64,000 nt of DNA, from contig LADS01000021.1 of NCBI GenBank assembly GCA_000961725.1, forward strand, positions 62,001 to 126,000, read 5' to 3'. Origin of the DNA: Desulfobulbaceae bacterium BRH_c16a (GTDB taxonomy: Bacteria > Desulfobacterota > Desulfobulbia > Desulfobulbales > Desulfocapsaceae). The notes under the pieces are model-generated. The model was not told the DNA's origin. It ran no database searches and worked only from the letters and a program-made list of their open reading frames with translations. A program made the translations under genes and the position numbers. Below, piece after piece: positions 36,709 to 45,739 of the stretch (positions within the stretch are counted from its first letter, which is position 1; every line of letters begins with the position of its first letter).

Positions 36709-38859
36709 CTATAGACTGCAAACCAATCCTTTTGTGGGTATCGATGACTGGAGTTTTTCATGTTCGGCGGTTTCCGCCATCTTCGACAGATCGCCGGGCG
36801 ACAGGATCAAAGCTACCGAGCCGTCGCCGAGGATGGTGGCGCCGGAGATCCCCTTAATGTCCTGATATAATACGCCGAGCGGCTTGATCACTGTCTGATG
36901 CTCGCCGACCACGAAATCGACGACAAAGCCGATGCGGGTGTTCTGCACCGCGACAATGACGATCTGCTCGATATCCGGCCGGTCGCCGGATATGGCAAAC
37001 TGGTCCCTGAGGCAGATATAGGGGGTGAGTCGGCCGCGGACATTGGCGACATTGCGGCCATGGGATGCTTTAATATCCTCCCGCGACAGCTCAACACACT
37101 CCTCAATGGCGGCTAGCGGCAGGACAAAATGGCTCTCGCCGATTTTGACTAAGAGGCTTTCGATGATCGCCAGGGTGAGGGGGATTTTCAGGGTGATGGT
37201 GGTACCTTTGCCGAGGCTGCTGTCCACCATGATGGTGCCGCGCAGACCTTCAATGCCGCGTTTGACCACGTCCATGCCGACGCCGCGGCCGGAGACGCTG
37301 GTGACCTTGGCTGCCATGGAAAAACCGGGCGCAAAGATGTAGCCGTAGATTTCCTGGTCGCTAAGATCGGCAGTCGGCGATACCAGCCCCAGCTCAACGG
37401 CTTTTTTCCGGATGTTGTCGCGGTTGATGCCGCCGCCGTCGTCATAGATGGTGATCAGAACCGAGTCGCCGGCGTGTTCGGCACCAAGGCGGATGGTACC
37501 TGTGGCCGGCTTGCCTGCGGCGAGACGCTTGTCCGGCTTTTCGATGCCGTGATCGATGCTGTTGCGGATTATATGGACCAATGGGTCGTTGAGTTTTTCG
37601 ATGACGGTCTTGTCGAGTTCGGTGTCCGCGCCGAAGGTCTCCATCTCGATTTCCTTGCCGAGTTCCTGGGAGAGGTCGCGGACCAGCCGCTTGAACTTGC
37701 TGAAGGTGCTGCCGATAGGCAGCATGCGGATATTTAAAGCGGTGTCGCGCAGTTCGTTGGTGAGGCGCTCCACCTCCTCGGCGATGGCGACGAACGCGGA
37801 ATCGCGATGCTGGCTGGCGACCTGGGTGAGACGGGCCTGAACGGTAACCATCTCGCCGACCAGATTGACCAGCTGGTCCAGCCGTTCCGCCGGCACCCGG
37901 ATGGAAGCCGCGGCATCCGGCGCTGCGCGTTCCTGGCGAATGTTTTTTACATGCTGCTGTTCGGCCAGCGCCGATTGGATTTTTGCCTCTGAGACCGTAC
38001 CGCTTGCCACCAGCATTTCCCCCAAAGGTTTCTGCTGTTGCAGGACGCTTTGCAAGGTGTCCGGAGAGACATCGCCACGGTCGACAAGGATTTCGCCAAG
38101 CCTACGGTAATTGTCGCCATCTTCAGCCTTGCCGGGATCATCGATCAGTTTGATGCTGATCCGGCAATCGTCCTCGACAAAGATGAAGACATCCTTGATG
38201 GCGGCTTCACCGCGGCTGGTCGTGAGGATGATATCCCAGTAGAGATAGCAGTGTTCGGCGACCAGTGTGTCCAGCGGCGGGACGTTGTTAAAATGGGCGG
38301 TGACCTTGCAACTGCCCAGGCTGCGAAGCTCGCCCAGAAGGGAAACAGGATTGCTGCCGCAAAGCAGCAATTCGCGGTTCGGCTCAAAACGGATCCGCCA
38401 GGTCTGCATTGACTCTCCCTTTGTTTTCACCTGTGGTTCGGGTGGGGCAGGGGGAGCAGCTTTATTGTCGGCCGACGCAGAAGACTGGCTGAGCAGGCGA
38501 AGAGCCGCGATGATTTCGTCGCCCAGACTCTTGTCGGCCTTTCCGTAGCCCGCCGAATCATCGAGCAGGGCCGAGATATGATCCCGGGATTTCAATGTCA
38601 AATCCAGCAGCTCTTTGGTCACCACCATCTTGCCGTTGCGGACCAGATCAAAGACCGTTTCCACCTCGTGGGTGAAGGCGGCAATCTCGTCGAAGCCGAA
38701 CATCGCGCCGGAGCCCTTAATGGTATGCATGGCCCGGAAGACCCTGCTGATCAGTTCCTTATCGTCCGGTGTCTCTTCCAGGTCAAGCAGAGAAGTCTCC
38801 AGTTCGGTGAGCAATTCGGTCGCTTCTTCACGATACGCGGCAATATGTTGTTCAATCAT
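36709..38859 (-). CDS. cheA: Chemotaxis histidine kinase CheA with MshEN-like insert
   Basis: A 716-aa cytosolic kinase that phosphorylates CheY and CheB. P1/Hpt: phospho-His in RAMHTIKGSGAMFGF (about residue 46). Residues about 155-235 are a domain that I cannot name. About 250-305 is a double helical repeat (RRLGEILVDRGDVSPDTLQ, then PLGEMLVASGTVSEAKIQSA) resembling the MshEN c-di-GMP-binding repeat. P3 dimerisation (LVNLVGEMVTVQARL), P4 ATPase (HIIRNSIDHGIEKP; DDGGGIN; SGRGVGMDVV) and P5 CheW-like (PYICLRDQFA) follow. All catalytic motifs are intact. It is preceded by cheY and followed by the receptor array. Confidence 0.96.
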   Translation of the reverse strand: MIEQHIAAYREEATELLTELETSLLDLEETPDDKELISRVFRAMHTIKGSGAMFGFDEIAAFTHEVETVFDLVRNGKMVVTKELLDLTLKSRDHISALLDDSAGYGKADKSLGDEIIAALRLLSQSSASADNKAAPPAPPEPQVKTKGESMQTWRIRFEPNRELLLCGSNPVSLLGELRSLGSCKVTAHFNNVPPLDTLVAEHCYLYWDIILTTSRGEAAIKDVFIFVEDDCRISIKLIDDPGKAEDGDNYRRLGEILVDRGDVSPDTLQSVLQQQKPLGEMLVASGTVSEAKIQSALAEQQHVKNIRQERAAPDAAASIRVPAERLDQLVNLVGEMVTVQARLTQVASQHRDSAFVAIAEEVERLTNELRDTALNIRMLPIGSTFSKFKRLVRDLSQELGKEIEMETFGADTELDKTVIEKLNDPLVHIIRNSIDHGIEKPDKRLAAGKPATGTIRLGAEHAGDSVLITIYDDGGGINRDNIRKKAVELGLVSPTADLSDQEIYGYIFAPGFSMAAKVTSVSGRGVGMDVVKRGIEGLRGTIMVDSSLGKGTTITLKIPLTLAIIESLLVKIGESHFVLPLAAIEECVELSREDIKASHGRNVANVRGRLTPYICLRDQFAISGDRPDIEQIVIVAVQNTRIGFVVDFVVGEHQTVIKPLGVLYQDIKGISGATILGDGSVALILSPGDLSKMAETAEHEKLQSSIPTKGLVCSL

Positions 38860-38894
38860 GTCATTGGTCCTTTATCGAGAGAGACTGCCCGGGG

Positions 38895-39260
38895 TTACCC
38901 CAATACTTTTTTCACCACGGCGATCAGCTGTTCGGGCTTGAAGGGCTTGACAATCCAGCCTGTTGCCCCGGCCGCCTTGCCTTCCGCCTTCTTGCTGTCC
39001 TGCGATTCCGTGGTCAGCATGACGATGGGGATGAATTTATTCAGCCCGCCTGCCCGCACTCCCTTGATCAGGCCCAGCCCGTCCATTTTCGGCATATTGA
39101 GGTCGGTCAGCAGCATATCGACCTTTTTCCCGGCCAGTTTCTGCAGGGCATCCTGACCGTCTACCGCCTCAATCACCTCATAGCCGTTCTGCTTGAGGGT
39201 GAAAGCGACCATCTGTCTTACACTTGCCGAATCGTCGGCGGTCATTATCAGCTTACCCAT
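38895..39260 (-). CDS. cheY: Chemotaxis response regulator CheY
   Basis: A 121-aa receiver protein. It has the acidic pair TADDSA, phospho-Asp in MLLTDLNMPKMDGL, Thr in VMLTTES and Lys in WIVKPFKP, and is complete with no output domain. ATG 39260 overlaps the end of the STAS gene by 8 bp; the open frame upstream is shadow sequence. Position between STAS and cheA makes it the likely main CheA target, acting on the flagellar motor or another output. Confidence 0.94.
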   Translation of the reverse strand: MGKLIMTADDSASVRQMVAFTLKQNGYEVIEAVDGQDALQKLAGKKVDMLLTDLNMPKMDGLGLIKGVRAGGLNKFIPIVMLTTESQDSKKAEGKAAGATGWIVKPFKPEQLIAVVKKVLG

Positions 39261-39648
39261 TATGGCTTCCTCCGAACTGACGAAAACATGACATGTTATT
39301 GTTGTTACAGTGTTCCTGGCGCTCCGACCCTGCGGCCTCGGCAAGGCTGAGCAGTGACTGCGGCAGAGGACCGCGGTGGATGATCTTCTTTTCCATCGCC
39401 GCTGCCGTCTTGCAGGCCGAACAGAAGAGCTGCAAGGCCGTGATATCTATTTCGACGTCACCTTCGAATTCGATGATGACGGTTTCCGCTTCGGCCAGGC
39501 CGTCGCGGAGCAGTTGGGCGAACCCGTCTATCGTTTCAATGGTCAGCCGAGCACCGCTGCCAATGACTTTCTCCGTGCCGTCCTTGCTGCCGTTCAGTGT
39601 GTTCTGGACCATATCGAAAAATTTTCCTGTACCTTTATGTGCTGTCAT
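39253..39648 (-). CDS. STAS-domain protein
   Basis: A 131-aa protein whose central part (ARLTIETIDGFAQLLRDGLA, then TVIIEFEGDVEIDITALQLF) fits a STAS domain, the fold of anti-sigma-factor antagonists and MlaB-like adaptors. The usual phosphorylatable Ser after the conserved Asp is absent (DITALQ), so it is probably not regulated by a partner kinase in the classical way. ATG overlaps the hemerythrin stop (ATGA) and its 3' end overlaps cheY by 8 bp, so all three are translated as a unit. STAS adaptors occur in several chemosensory clusters; the role here is unknown. Confidence 0.8.
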   Translation of the reverse strand: MTAHKGTGKFFDMVQNTLNGSKDGTEKVIGSGARLTIETIDGFAQLLRDGLAEAETVIIEFEGDVEIDITALQLFCSACKTAAAMEKKIIHRGPLPQSLLSLAEAAGSERQEHCNNNNMSCFRQFGGSHNG

Positions 39649-40079
39649 TTCTTAACCCCCGTGTCTCCCGGCGAATTCTTGAGCGGAACGGCCAGGAAAC
39701 GTCCGAATGCGGCGTCCGACTGCAGAATGTGAGCTGCCAGCCAATTCTGTAAAAATGCGAGAATCTCAAGAAAGGGAGATTTTCTTTTGGAGCAGTAGTC
39801 GGTATGCATTTCGAGCACTCGCCGGATGAACTCGTCATGTGCCTGCTTATGCGATACCCTTTCCGGGTAATTGCTCTCCTGCATCAGCTGTTCCTCGGCT
39901 GCGAAGTGATAAGTCGCGTAGTCGATCAGTTCATCAAAAACTATGCTCAACTCATCGGGAGACGCATATTTGATAAATTGCAGGTAGGTTTGATTAAACA
40001 ATCCCACGAGATGCCGGTGATGTTCATCGATTTGCGATATTCCGGTTAAATAGGTATCATTCCATTCAATAATAGGCAT
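39645..40079 (-). CDS. Bacteriohemerythrin
   Basis: A 144-aa four-helix diiron protein that binds O2 reversibly. Likely iron ligands are in DEHHRHL (about 19-24), TYHFAAEEQLM (His and Glu, about 57-62), SHKQAHDEF (about 76-84) and WLAAHILQSDAAF (His and Asp, about 112-124). Single-domain forms store or scavenge oxygen, and others are sensor domains of receptors. It is coupled by ATGA overlap to the STAS gene and stands at the head of the STAS-cheY-cheA set, suggesting an aerotaxis or oxygen-avoidance role (inferred). Confidence 0.92.
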   Translation of the reverse strand: MPIIEWNDTYLTGISQIDEHHRHLVGLFNQTYLQFIKYASPDELSIVFDELIDYATYHFAAEEQLMQESNYPERVSHKQAHDEFIRRVLEMHTDYCSKRKSPFLEILAFLQNWLAAHILQSDAAFGRFLAVPLKNSPGDTGVKK

Positions 40080-40111
40080 GCATCCTCCCTGGTTGCGGTT
40101 GCAATCAGCTG

Positions 40112-41971
40112 TTAAAAAAGGTCGACATTGTCACCAAATTCCGACTCGTCAGCCGGGTTGTCGGTGGTTGCCTTCCGTGTCGGAAGGGCAGGTCCCACCC
40201 CATGTTTATTGGCAATGGCTTCATGGATGCGGCGTTCGCTCTCCATGGTGTAGCGTTGGGCCATCTGCCGCAGATCTTCTTTGAACGCGGCGCTGGCCGG
40301 GTGCAAACGACGAGCCTCGCGGAAGATCGACCGGAGTTTTTCCAGGACTTCATCGGCCATGGCTTTGGTGGTCTCGTGAACGTCGATGGTGTCGGTGAGA
40401 GTTTGGATCTCGGACGACAGCGACTCGACCTGTGCGGCTATTCCGGCCAGCAGGGAAATCAGTTCCTTGCCCATCTCATCGAGTGCGGCGAGGATGCTGC
40501 TCAGTTCCTGTTCGATGTTTGCCAGTCGTACCGAGAGATTTTCTTCATTGTTTTGCGATTCGGTTGAAAGTACGTCGGTAGCGCCATGTATTTCGTTCAG
40601 CGTTGTGGTGATGAGATCCGTGCGCTCCACAGCTTCATTGGACATCTGACCTATTTCTTCAGCCAGAACGCTGAGCGATGCGCCTTCATTTCCGGTCGAT
40701 GCCGCTTTGATCCTGGCATTGAGCGCGATCTGGATAATATCGTGACCTATTTCTTCAATATCCGAAACATATCCGGTAATCTGTCGGACTGTGCCGGTCA
40801 CCTCCCGCATGATTGCGGCCATTTCGGAGTTGCTGGCGGCGCAGGTGGCGAGAAGCCCGGTGACAGCATTCATCTGCCTGCTGACCTCGGCGATAAACAA
40901 GGTGCCGGATGACCCGGTTGCCCTCGTATTCTTGCGGCCACCCGTCTGGGTGATGATATCCTGAGCCATCTCCTTCTGCTTGATGCCGATTGACCGGAGA
41001 CTGTCGACAATCGAGGTGACTGCGGTATAAAGTTCAATGGAGGCAAACTGGAGCTGTGCTTCCTGGAGTTCGCAGACATCGCCGGTCTTGCCGATGACTG
41101 CCTCATGTATGGCCTCTTGTTCAGCCGAAGTTTCAGGCCGGTCGACTGCAAACAAAGGCAGCAACCCCTCCAGCCCTTCAATGACATGCTCCACCTGCTG
41201 CCGGTAGATGTCGTGAAACTGCATCGATTGGACAATGGTGCTGATATTGTCGGAGTTGTCCCGGGAGATGGCGGAGATCATGCTGCCAAGTTGAAAGAAC
41301 TGGGCGTTGGCGGTCTCCAGTTGCGTCAGGCTCATGACGGTATTGCTCAAGGTCAATTCAGCCTTGGTGTCCTGACTCTCTTTCGCATTCTCGAGATTGG
41401 TGCTGTTTTTTATGATAACTGTTCCGAGTTGCTTGCGATGATCCTGGATGGAATTGACCTTGTCCTTTATTTGCTGGGAAAGCTTTTTAATATCCATCGC
41501 CAGGTTGATGAATTCGCTGCCCATGTCCCCCAGACAGGCGCTTTCTATCTTGATCGACACTTCGAGGATATAAAGATGCTTGCACATCTTTCTGACTCCC
41601 GACAGCGGTTCTCCCACCTCTTTCAGCAGTTCTCCGACCGAATGGAGAGTGGTGTAGCTGTTGAGGCTCTGGGTTCGGGCCTGGCCCAGATAGTTGTTCA
41701 TTTCATCGAGTATTTCCCTCAACCTGTCGATTAACGCCTGGAGGCGTTCTCCCGATGCGACTTCCACCAGACGGTGGGCGGTTTGGGAAAGGGTGAGGGA
41801 TTGCGAATAGATTTCCTGCATCTGCGCACCGATCTGGAGGAATTCGTGTTCGGTTGCACCGGCCAGTCGACGCAGCGTGGCAAGAGAGGAAGAGAGTGTG
41901 GAAGACCACAATGTCAAAGGACTTTGTCCCGATGGGTTTGCTTTTCCTGTATCGGAGAATGGCCTTACCAT
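40112..41971 (-). CDS. Soluble MCP-like chemotaxis protein with CheZ-like motif
   Basis: A 619-aa protein without transmembrane segments, almost wholly helical. The C-terminal half (about 385-560) resembles a chemoreceptor signalling coil (IEEIGHDIIQIALNARIKAA, then VLAEEIGQMSNEAV), but the usual hairpin tip with [16 protein letters not shown] is altered. Residues about 250-270 (SMQFHDIYRQQVEHVIEGLE) carry a D-xxx-Q spacing like the QDLTGQ active site of the CheY phosphatase CheZ. The C-terminus is EFGDNVDLF. It lies 32 bp upstream of hemerythrin. It may be a cytosolic receptor, a phosphatase or both. Confidence 0.75.
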   Translation of the reverse strand: MVRPFSDTGKANPSGQSPLTLWSSTLSSSLATLRRLAGATEHEFLQIGAQMQEIYSQSLTLSQTAHRLVEVASGERLQALIDRLREILDEMNNYLGQARTQSLNSYTTLHSVGELLKEVGEPLSGVRKMCKHLYILEVSIKIESACLGDMGSEFINLAMDIKKLSQQIKDKVNSIQDHRKQLGTVIIKNSTNLENAKESQDTKAELTLSNTVMSLTQLETANAQFFQLGSMISAISRDNSDNISTIVQSMQFHDIYRQQVEHVIEGLEGLLPLFAVDRPETSAEQEAIHEAVIGKTGDVCELQEAQLQFASIELYTAVTSIVDSLRSIGIKQKEMAQDIITQTGGRKNTRATGSSGTLFIAEVSRQMNAVTGLLATCAASNSEMAAIMREVTGTVRQITGYVSDIEEIGHDIIQIALNARIKAASTGNEGASLSVLAEEIGQMSNEAVERTDLITTTLNEIHGATDVLSTESQNNEENLSVRLANIEQELSSILAALDEMGKELISLLAGIAAQVESLSSEIQTLTDTIDVHETTKAMADEVLEKLRSIFREARRLHPASAAFKEDLRQMAQRYTMESERRIHEAIANKHGVGPALPTRKATTDNPADESEFGDNVDLF

Positions 41972-42216
41972 GTCAAGTCCTTGAAAGGTGGCGGGTAAAA
42001 TAAGAGTTGGGTTCGGTACGTTGCATCGAATCCGGCAATTTTACTGTTTCGTTGTCCTGGTGGTGCAAAAAGGGAATACCCTGTCGGAGCTACAAGCTAA
42101 AAGCATGCCAACACCAGCCGATAATTGCATTTTGTTGTAAAATAAAGAAGTTCAGCGGAAATAGAAAAGGTGCCGGAAGGGGGAACGGTGAGATAAAAGC
42201 CTGCTCTCGACTGGAG

Positions 42217-42236
42217 AGGTGGCATGTTTACCACCT
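42217..42236 (-). repeat. GGTGGTA-type hairpin, copy I
   Basis: On the minus strand AGGTGGTA / TGCCACCT gives eight pairs including U-G, with loop AACA; on the plus strand the same position is a C-A mismatch. Confidence 0.6.
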
Positions 42237-42298
42237 GTTCTTTCGGAAGGAGCGGTATGTGGTATTGTCGACTGTTCCGGCAGGGCATTTTTGGGGGA

Positions 42299-42313
42299 GG
42301 CGATTTTACCACC
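42299..42313 (-). repeat. GGTGGTA-type hairpin, copy J (imperfect)
   Basis: On the minus strand GGTGGT / ATCGCC pairs with two wobbles around loop AAA. On the plus strand two of the six pairs fail. Confidence 0.5.
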
Positions 42314-42470
42314 GAATTCTCCCACAGGGCTTGAACTACTCTTCCTCCCTGGTTCGGAAGAAAGCTTGAGGGGGGGCTTGATCGCTGGGGTGGTTGGCAA
42401 CCTTGGGAATCGAAAAAGCAAGCTTGTATTGGGATCGTGATCACTCGGGACGAGTTAAAACAAGAAGGCC

Positions 42471-42498
42471 CAAGAGGAGGTAATAATACCTCCTCTTG
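42471..42498 (-). repeat. GGAGGTA-type hairpin, copy K
   Basis: A perfect 12-pair stem (CAAGAGGAGGTA / TACCTCCTCTTG) with loop ATAA. It lies 26 bp after the stop codon of the hybrid kinase at 42525. Confidence 0.75.
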
Positions 42499-42524
42499 TC
42501 ACTGCGGGTGTCATAAAGAACTTC

Positions 42525-45515
42525 TTAGTCCGTGACGGTTTCTGAAGCGTGAGGGGTCTTGTCGAGCACTTTTCTGATCAACACGGCGATGTCTTTCTTG
42601 GCCAGCGGCTTCAGGGCAAATCCCCGTATTCCTGTCGCCTTGGCTTTTTCCTCGGAGACGAGGTTGCTGTAACCGGTGCAGAGAATAATCGGGATGTCCG
42701 GCCGAATCTGCAACATTCTTTGCGCCAGATCCATGCCGGTCATTCCAGGCATGGTCTGATCGGTTATCACCAGATCGAATGCTTCGGGCTGGCTGGCAAA
42801 GGTCGCCATGGCGTCCAGGCTGTCGGATTTGACAGTCACCGCGTAACCAAGCCTTTTCAGCATAACCTGGGCCATCTCGGCAAGCATTACCTCGTCGTCG
42901 ATAAAGAGAATGTGCTCACTGCCATCTGGAACACTCTTGCTCGGTTGGTTTTCGGCCGCCGCATATTCAATCAGCGCCGGCAATGCAATATTGAAAACCG
43001 TACCTTCGCCAAACCGGGATTCGCAGGTAATAAAACCGCCGTGACCCTTTACTATACCATGGGCAATCGCCAGACCCATGCCGGTACCTTTCCCTTGCGC
43101 TTTGGTAGTAAAGTAGGGATCGAAAATTCGCTCTTTAATCTCCGGAACAATTCCCTGGCCGGTATCCCCGATCGACAGCCGCACGAACCTTCCCGGTTGT
43201 ATATGGGGGAGACCTGCAAGTTCCTGCGGGGCAAGATCGATGTTGGTCAAAGATATGCAGAGGGTTCCGCCGCTCACCTCCATGGCGTGGAAGGCATTGG
43301 TGCAGATATTCATGAGGATCTGGTGGATCTGGGTCGGATCGGCGAAAATGGGCGCGGTGTCCGCATCGATATCCTGCTTGATGGCGATGGTGGTCGGCAG
43401 CGACGAGCGCAGGAGCATGATGGCTTCTCTGACGATGATAGCCGGTTGCAGCGGGATTTTCGCCATGTCAACCTGACGGCTGAAGGCCAGGATTTGTTTG
43501 ACGAGCTCTTTTGCTCTGTTGGAAGCCAGGATGATCTGATCGAGATCCCGGGCGGTTATCGATTCCGCCGGGCTGTCTTCCCGGACCATTTCGGCATAGC
43601 CGAGGATCGCGCCTAGGATATTGTTGAAGTCGTGGGCGATACCGCCTGCCAGGGTGCCGATGGCTTCCATCTTCTGGGCCTGGATCAGTTGATTCTGCAG
43701 TTGGCTTTTCTCCTCTTCGGCCATTTTTCGTTCGGTGATATCCTGCACGATTCCAAACAGAATCTTTGGTTGGTGAGCGTCGTCCCGTAGATATACCCGC
43801 TCACGGCAATACAACCAGCGATACGTGTTCTGCTTGTCTTTCATGCGGTATTCGACCTCATGCTGCAGGTCGTCCGAGGTATGGGCCATGAATTCCATGT
43901 GCTTCTTGACCTGCACGAGATCTTCGGGATGAATAACGTTCAATACCAAGCCAACGCCCGCGGCTTTAATCTCGTCGTTGGAGTAACCGGGCAGATTCGT
44001 CAGCTCCTTGTTGAAATAAATATGTCGCTGTTCCGGGATATCGAAAAGATACACAACATCGGGAATCATCATGGTTGTGGCCTCCATGAATTTTTGATTT
44101 TCCTTCAGCTGTTTTTCGGCTTGTTTACGCTCGGTAATATCGAGCATGGCGCCGATGATTCCGATGATCTCGCCCTGGGCGTCGGTGAGTGAGGCTTCCT
44201 GAACAATGACATCGCGGCTGATGCCATGCAGTGGAGTGAAGGTGGTTTCGTAGAGATGGGACCCCTTACGGACAAGGAGCTCACTCTCCATGTCGTTATA
44301 GCTTTGGGCGAGTTCCGGGGGGAACAGATCGAAAGCGGTTTTTCCGATCATCTGCGCCTTGGTTCTGTGGTAAAAGATTTCGCCGGCCTTGTTGAATCCC
44401 AGATACCGTCCGCCCGCATCTTTATAGTAAACCGGAATGGGGATGGTTTCCAAAAGAGAAATCTGGAAGGATCTGCTCTCGTCCAATTGTCGCAACGCCT
44501 TGTTTTTCTGGGCAAGTGCTCGAGAGAGGTTGATCGCACTGTAGCTGAGGGTTGAAATCATCCTGGCAAGGCTGGCGTAAAACTCCATCGTTGTCGCCAC
44601 CTGTACCCTGGACCTGCGGGGCACCCGGTCAAGAGCCTCCAGATATTCGGCTTCATCGAAACCGTGTTTTTTTGCATGGTTTCTGAAAAACTCGTAATCG
44701 GGCGATTCGTCGTCATAGAAAAACTGTCCGAGGCAGACATTGCCCACGTGCCTGCCGCCTATTTCGATAGGAGTCATGAGGTTCCAAAGGTTGTTCTTGC
44801 AGCGGGAGTCCCTGTATGTTCCGGCGGGTATTTTTTCTTTAAGCCTTGCAGCGCTTGCCAGGCAGTTTTCCAGGGTGCCGGGGTGGCAGCGGTGGAATTT
44901 GGTACAAATGTCCTGCCAGCCTACGCCGACCAGGATATTGCCCTCCATATCGACAATGCCTATGCCGATCCCGGTGAGCCGGTGAAACTGCTCCATCATG
45001 GTTTGCAGCGCCACCGGGTCGATGATATCGCCCAGTTGCAGGGATCCGATGGCTCCCTCCGGGGCGATGATGGTCTGCAGTTGCCTGCGGACGTCTGCCT
45101 CGCGGTTTTCAATTTCCGACCGGCTTATCCGGACCTGGCGATCGAGCGTATGACGATGCAGGGCCATCGCCAGTGCGGCAGCCAATTCCCTCTCCGAAAC
45201 CGGCTTGATGAGGTAGCCGTAAGGAGATACGCTTTTGGCTTGCTCGATAAGCGGGGCCTCGGAAAAGCCGGTCAGGAAGATGACGGGAATATCAGAGGTT
45301 TCCTGGATTCTCCTGGCGGTTTCGATGCCGTTCAATGTGCCGGCCAATTCGATATCCATGAGAATCAGGTCGATCTCTCTCTCGGCAAGACAGGAAATAG
45401 CCTCTTCCCCTTTAGTTAAAGGACCGGCAACAATATATCCCAGGTGGGACAATAGATTTTGCAACAGCAGGGCCAGGATGCCTTCATCTTCGACAACCAG
45501 AATGGTTTTACTCAT
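42525..45515 (-). CDS. Hybrid sensor histidine kinase (REC-PocR-PAS-PAS-HisKA-HATPase-REC)
   Basis: A 996-aa cytosolic protein. Receiver 1 is about 1-118 (VVEDEGI; DLILMDIELAG). A PocR-type ligand-binding domain is about 160-320, with Cys residues in FHRCHPGTLENC. There are two PAS domains (about 350-470 and 480-600). The kinase core has H-box GTLAGGIAHDFNNILGAILG and ATPase motifs NICTNAFHAME, GDTGQGI and GTGMGLAIAHGI. The C-terminal receiver is about 868-985 (DLVITDQTMPGMTG). It is first in the minus-strand signalling block, but a 553-bp gap with three hairpins separates it from the chemotaxis genes, so it may be a separate unit. The ligand is unknown. Confidence 0.93.
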   Translation of the reverse strand: MSKTILVVEDEGILALLLQNLLSHLGYIVAGPLTKGEEAISCLAEREIDLILMDIELAGTLNGIETARRIQETSDIPVIFLTGFSEAPLIEQAKSVSPYGYLIKPVSERELAAALAMALHRHTLDRQVRISRSEIENREADVRRQLQTIIAPEGAIGSLQLGDIIDPVALQTMMEQFHRLTGIGIGIVDMEGNILVGVGWQDICTKFHRCHPGTLENCLASAARLKEKIPAGTYRDSRCKNNLWNLMTPIEIGGRHVGNVCLGQFFYDDESPDYEFFRNHAKKHGFDEAEYLEALDRVPRRSRVQVATTMEFYASLARMISTLSYSAINLSRALAQKNKALRQLDESRSFQISLLETIPIPVYYKDAGGRYLGFNKAGEIFYHRTKAQMIGKTAFDLFPPELAQSYNDMESELLVRKGSHLYETTFTPLHGISRDVIVQEASLTDAQGEIIGIIGAMLDITERKQAEKQLKENQKFMEATTMMIPDVVYLFDIPEQRHIYFNKELTNLPGYSNDEIKAAGVGLVLNVIHPEDLVQVKKHMEFMAHTSDDLQHEVEYRMKDKQNTYRWLYCRERVYLRDDAHQPKILFGIVQDITERKMAEEEKSQLQNQLIQAQKMEAIGTLAGGIAHDFNNILGAILGYAEMVREDSPAESITARDLDQIILASNRAKELVKQILAFSRQVDMAKIPLQPAIIVREAIMLLRSSLPTTIAIKQDIDADTAPIFADPTQIHQILMNICTNAFHAMEVSGGTLCISLTNIDLAPQELAGLPHIQPGRFVRLSIGDTGQGIVPEIKERIFDPYFTTKAQGKGTGMGLAIAHGIVKGHGGFITCESRFGEGTVFNIALPALIEYAAAENQPSKSVPDGSEHILFIDDEVMLAEMAQVMLKRLGYAVTVKSDSLDAMATFASQPEAFDLVITDQTMPGMTGMDLAQRMLQIRPDIPIILCTGYSNLVSEEKAKATGIRGFALKPLAKKDIAVLIRKVLDKTPHASETVTD

Positions 45516-45739
45516 AGAAGTACGCGGGGTGCCCTATAAAGGTCATAATATTGGTAGTATGGCTAAAACAGCAGCTTGGCAGTCATGATTCGTCCGACTC
45601 GGCAGCAAGCGGCGGGCGAGCGTCGATTGTAGAACAAGTGTGAATTGCCTGTTGAGGAATGGAAAATTGGGTGCTGGTGAACGGTTACGAGAATTGTATC
45701 AGGCCCTGCGATGTAAAGTCAAGAAAGGGGAATTATGTC

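Larger units (their letters stand above)
41972..42524. other. 553-bp gap upstream of the soluble MCP-like gene
   Basis: The gap holds hairpin copies I (42217-42236), J (42299-42313) and K (42471-42498). The 115-codon open frame on the minus strand across 42097-42444 has no protein-like similarity, and copies I and J fall inside it, so I reject it as a gene. The promoter of the hemerythrin/cheA unit probably lies at 41980-42200; I see no clear boxes. Confidence 0.6.

Noticed and set aside
42097..42444. 115-codon open frame in the large gap before the soluble MCP-like gene
   Set aside because: Proline- and serine-rich shadow; two hairpins of the repeat family fall inside it, and there is no ribosome site.
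23605..42498. Interpretation of the hairpin family as a CRISPR array or riboswitches
   Set aside because: The copies are kilobases apart with no spacers, and they are too small and lack the conserved cores of known riboswitches such as c-di-GMP types.
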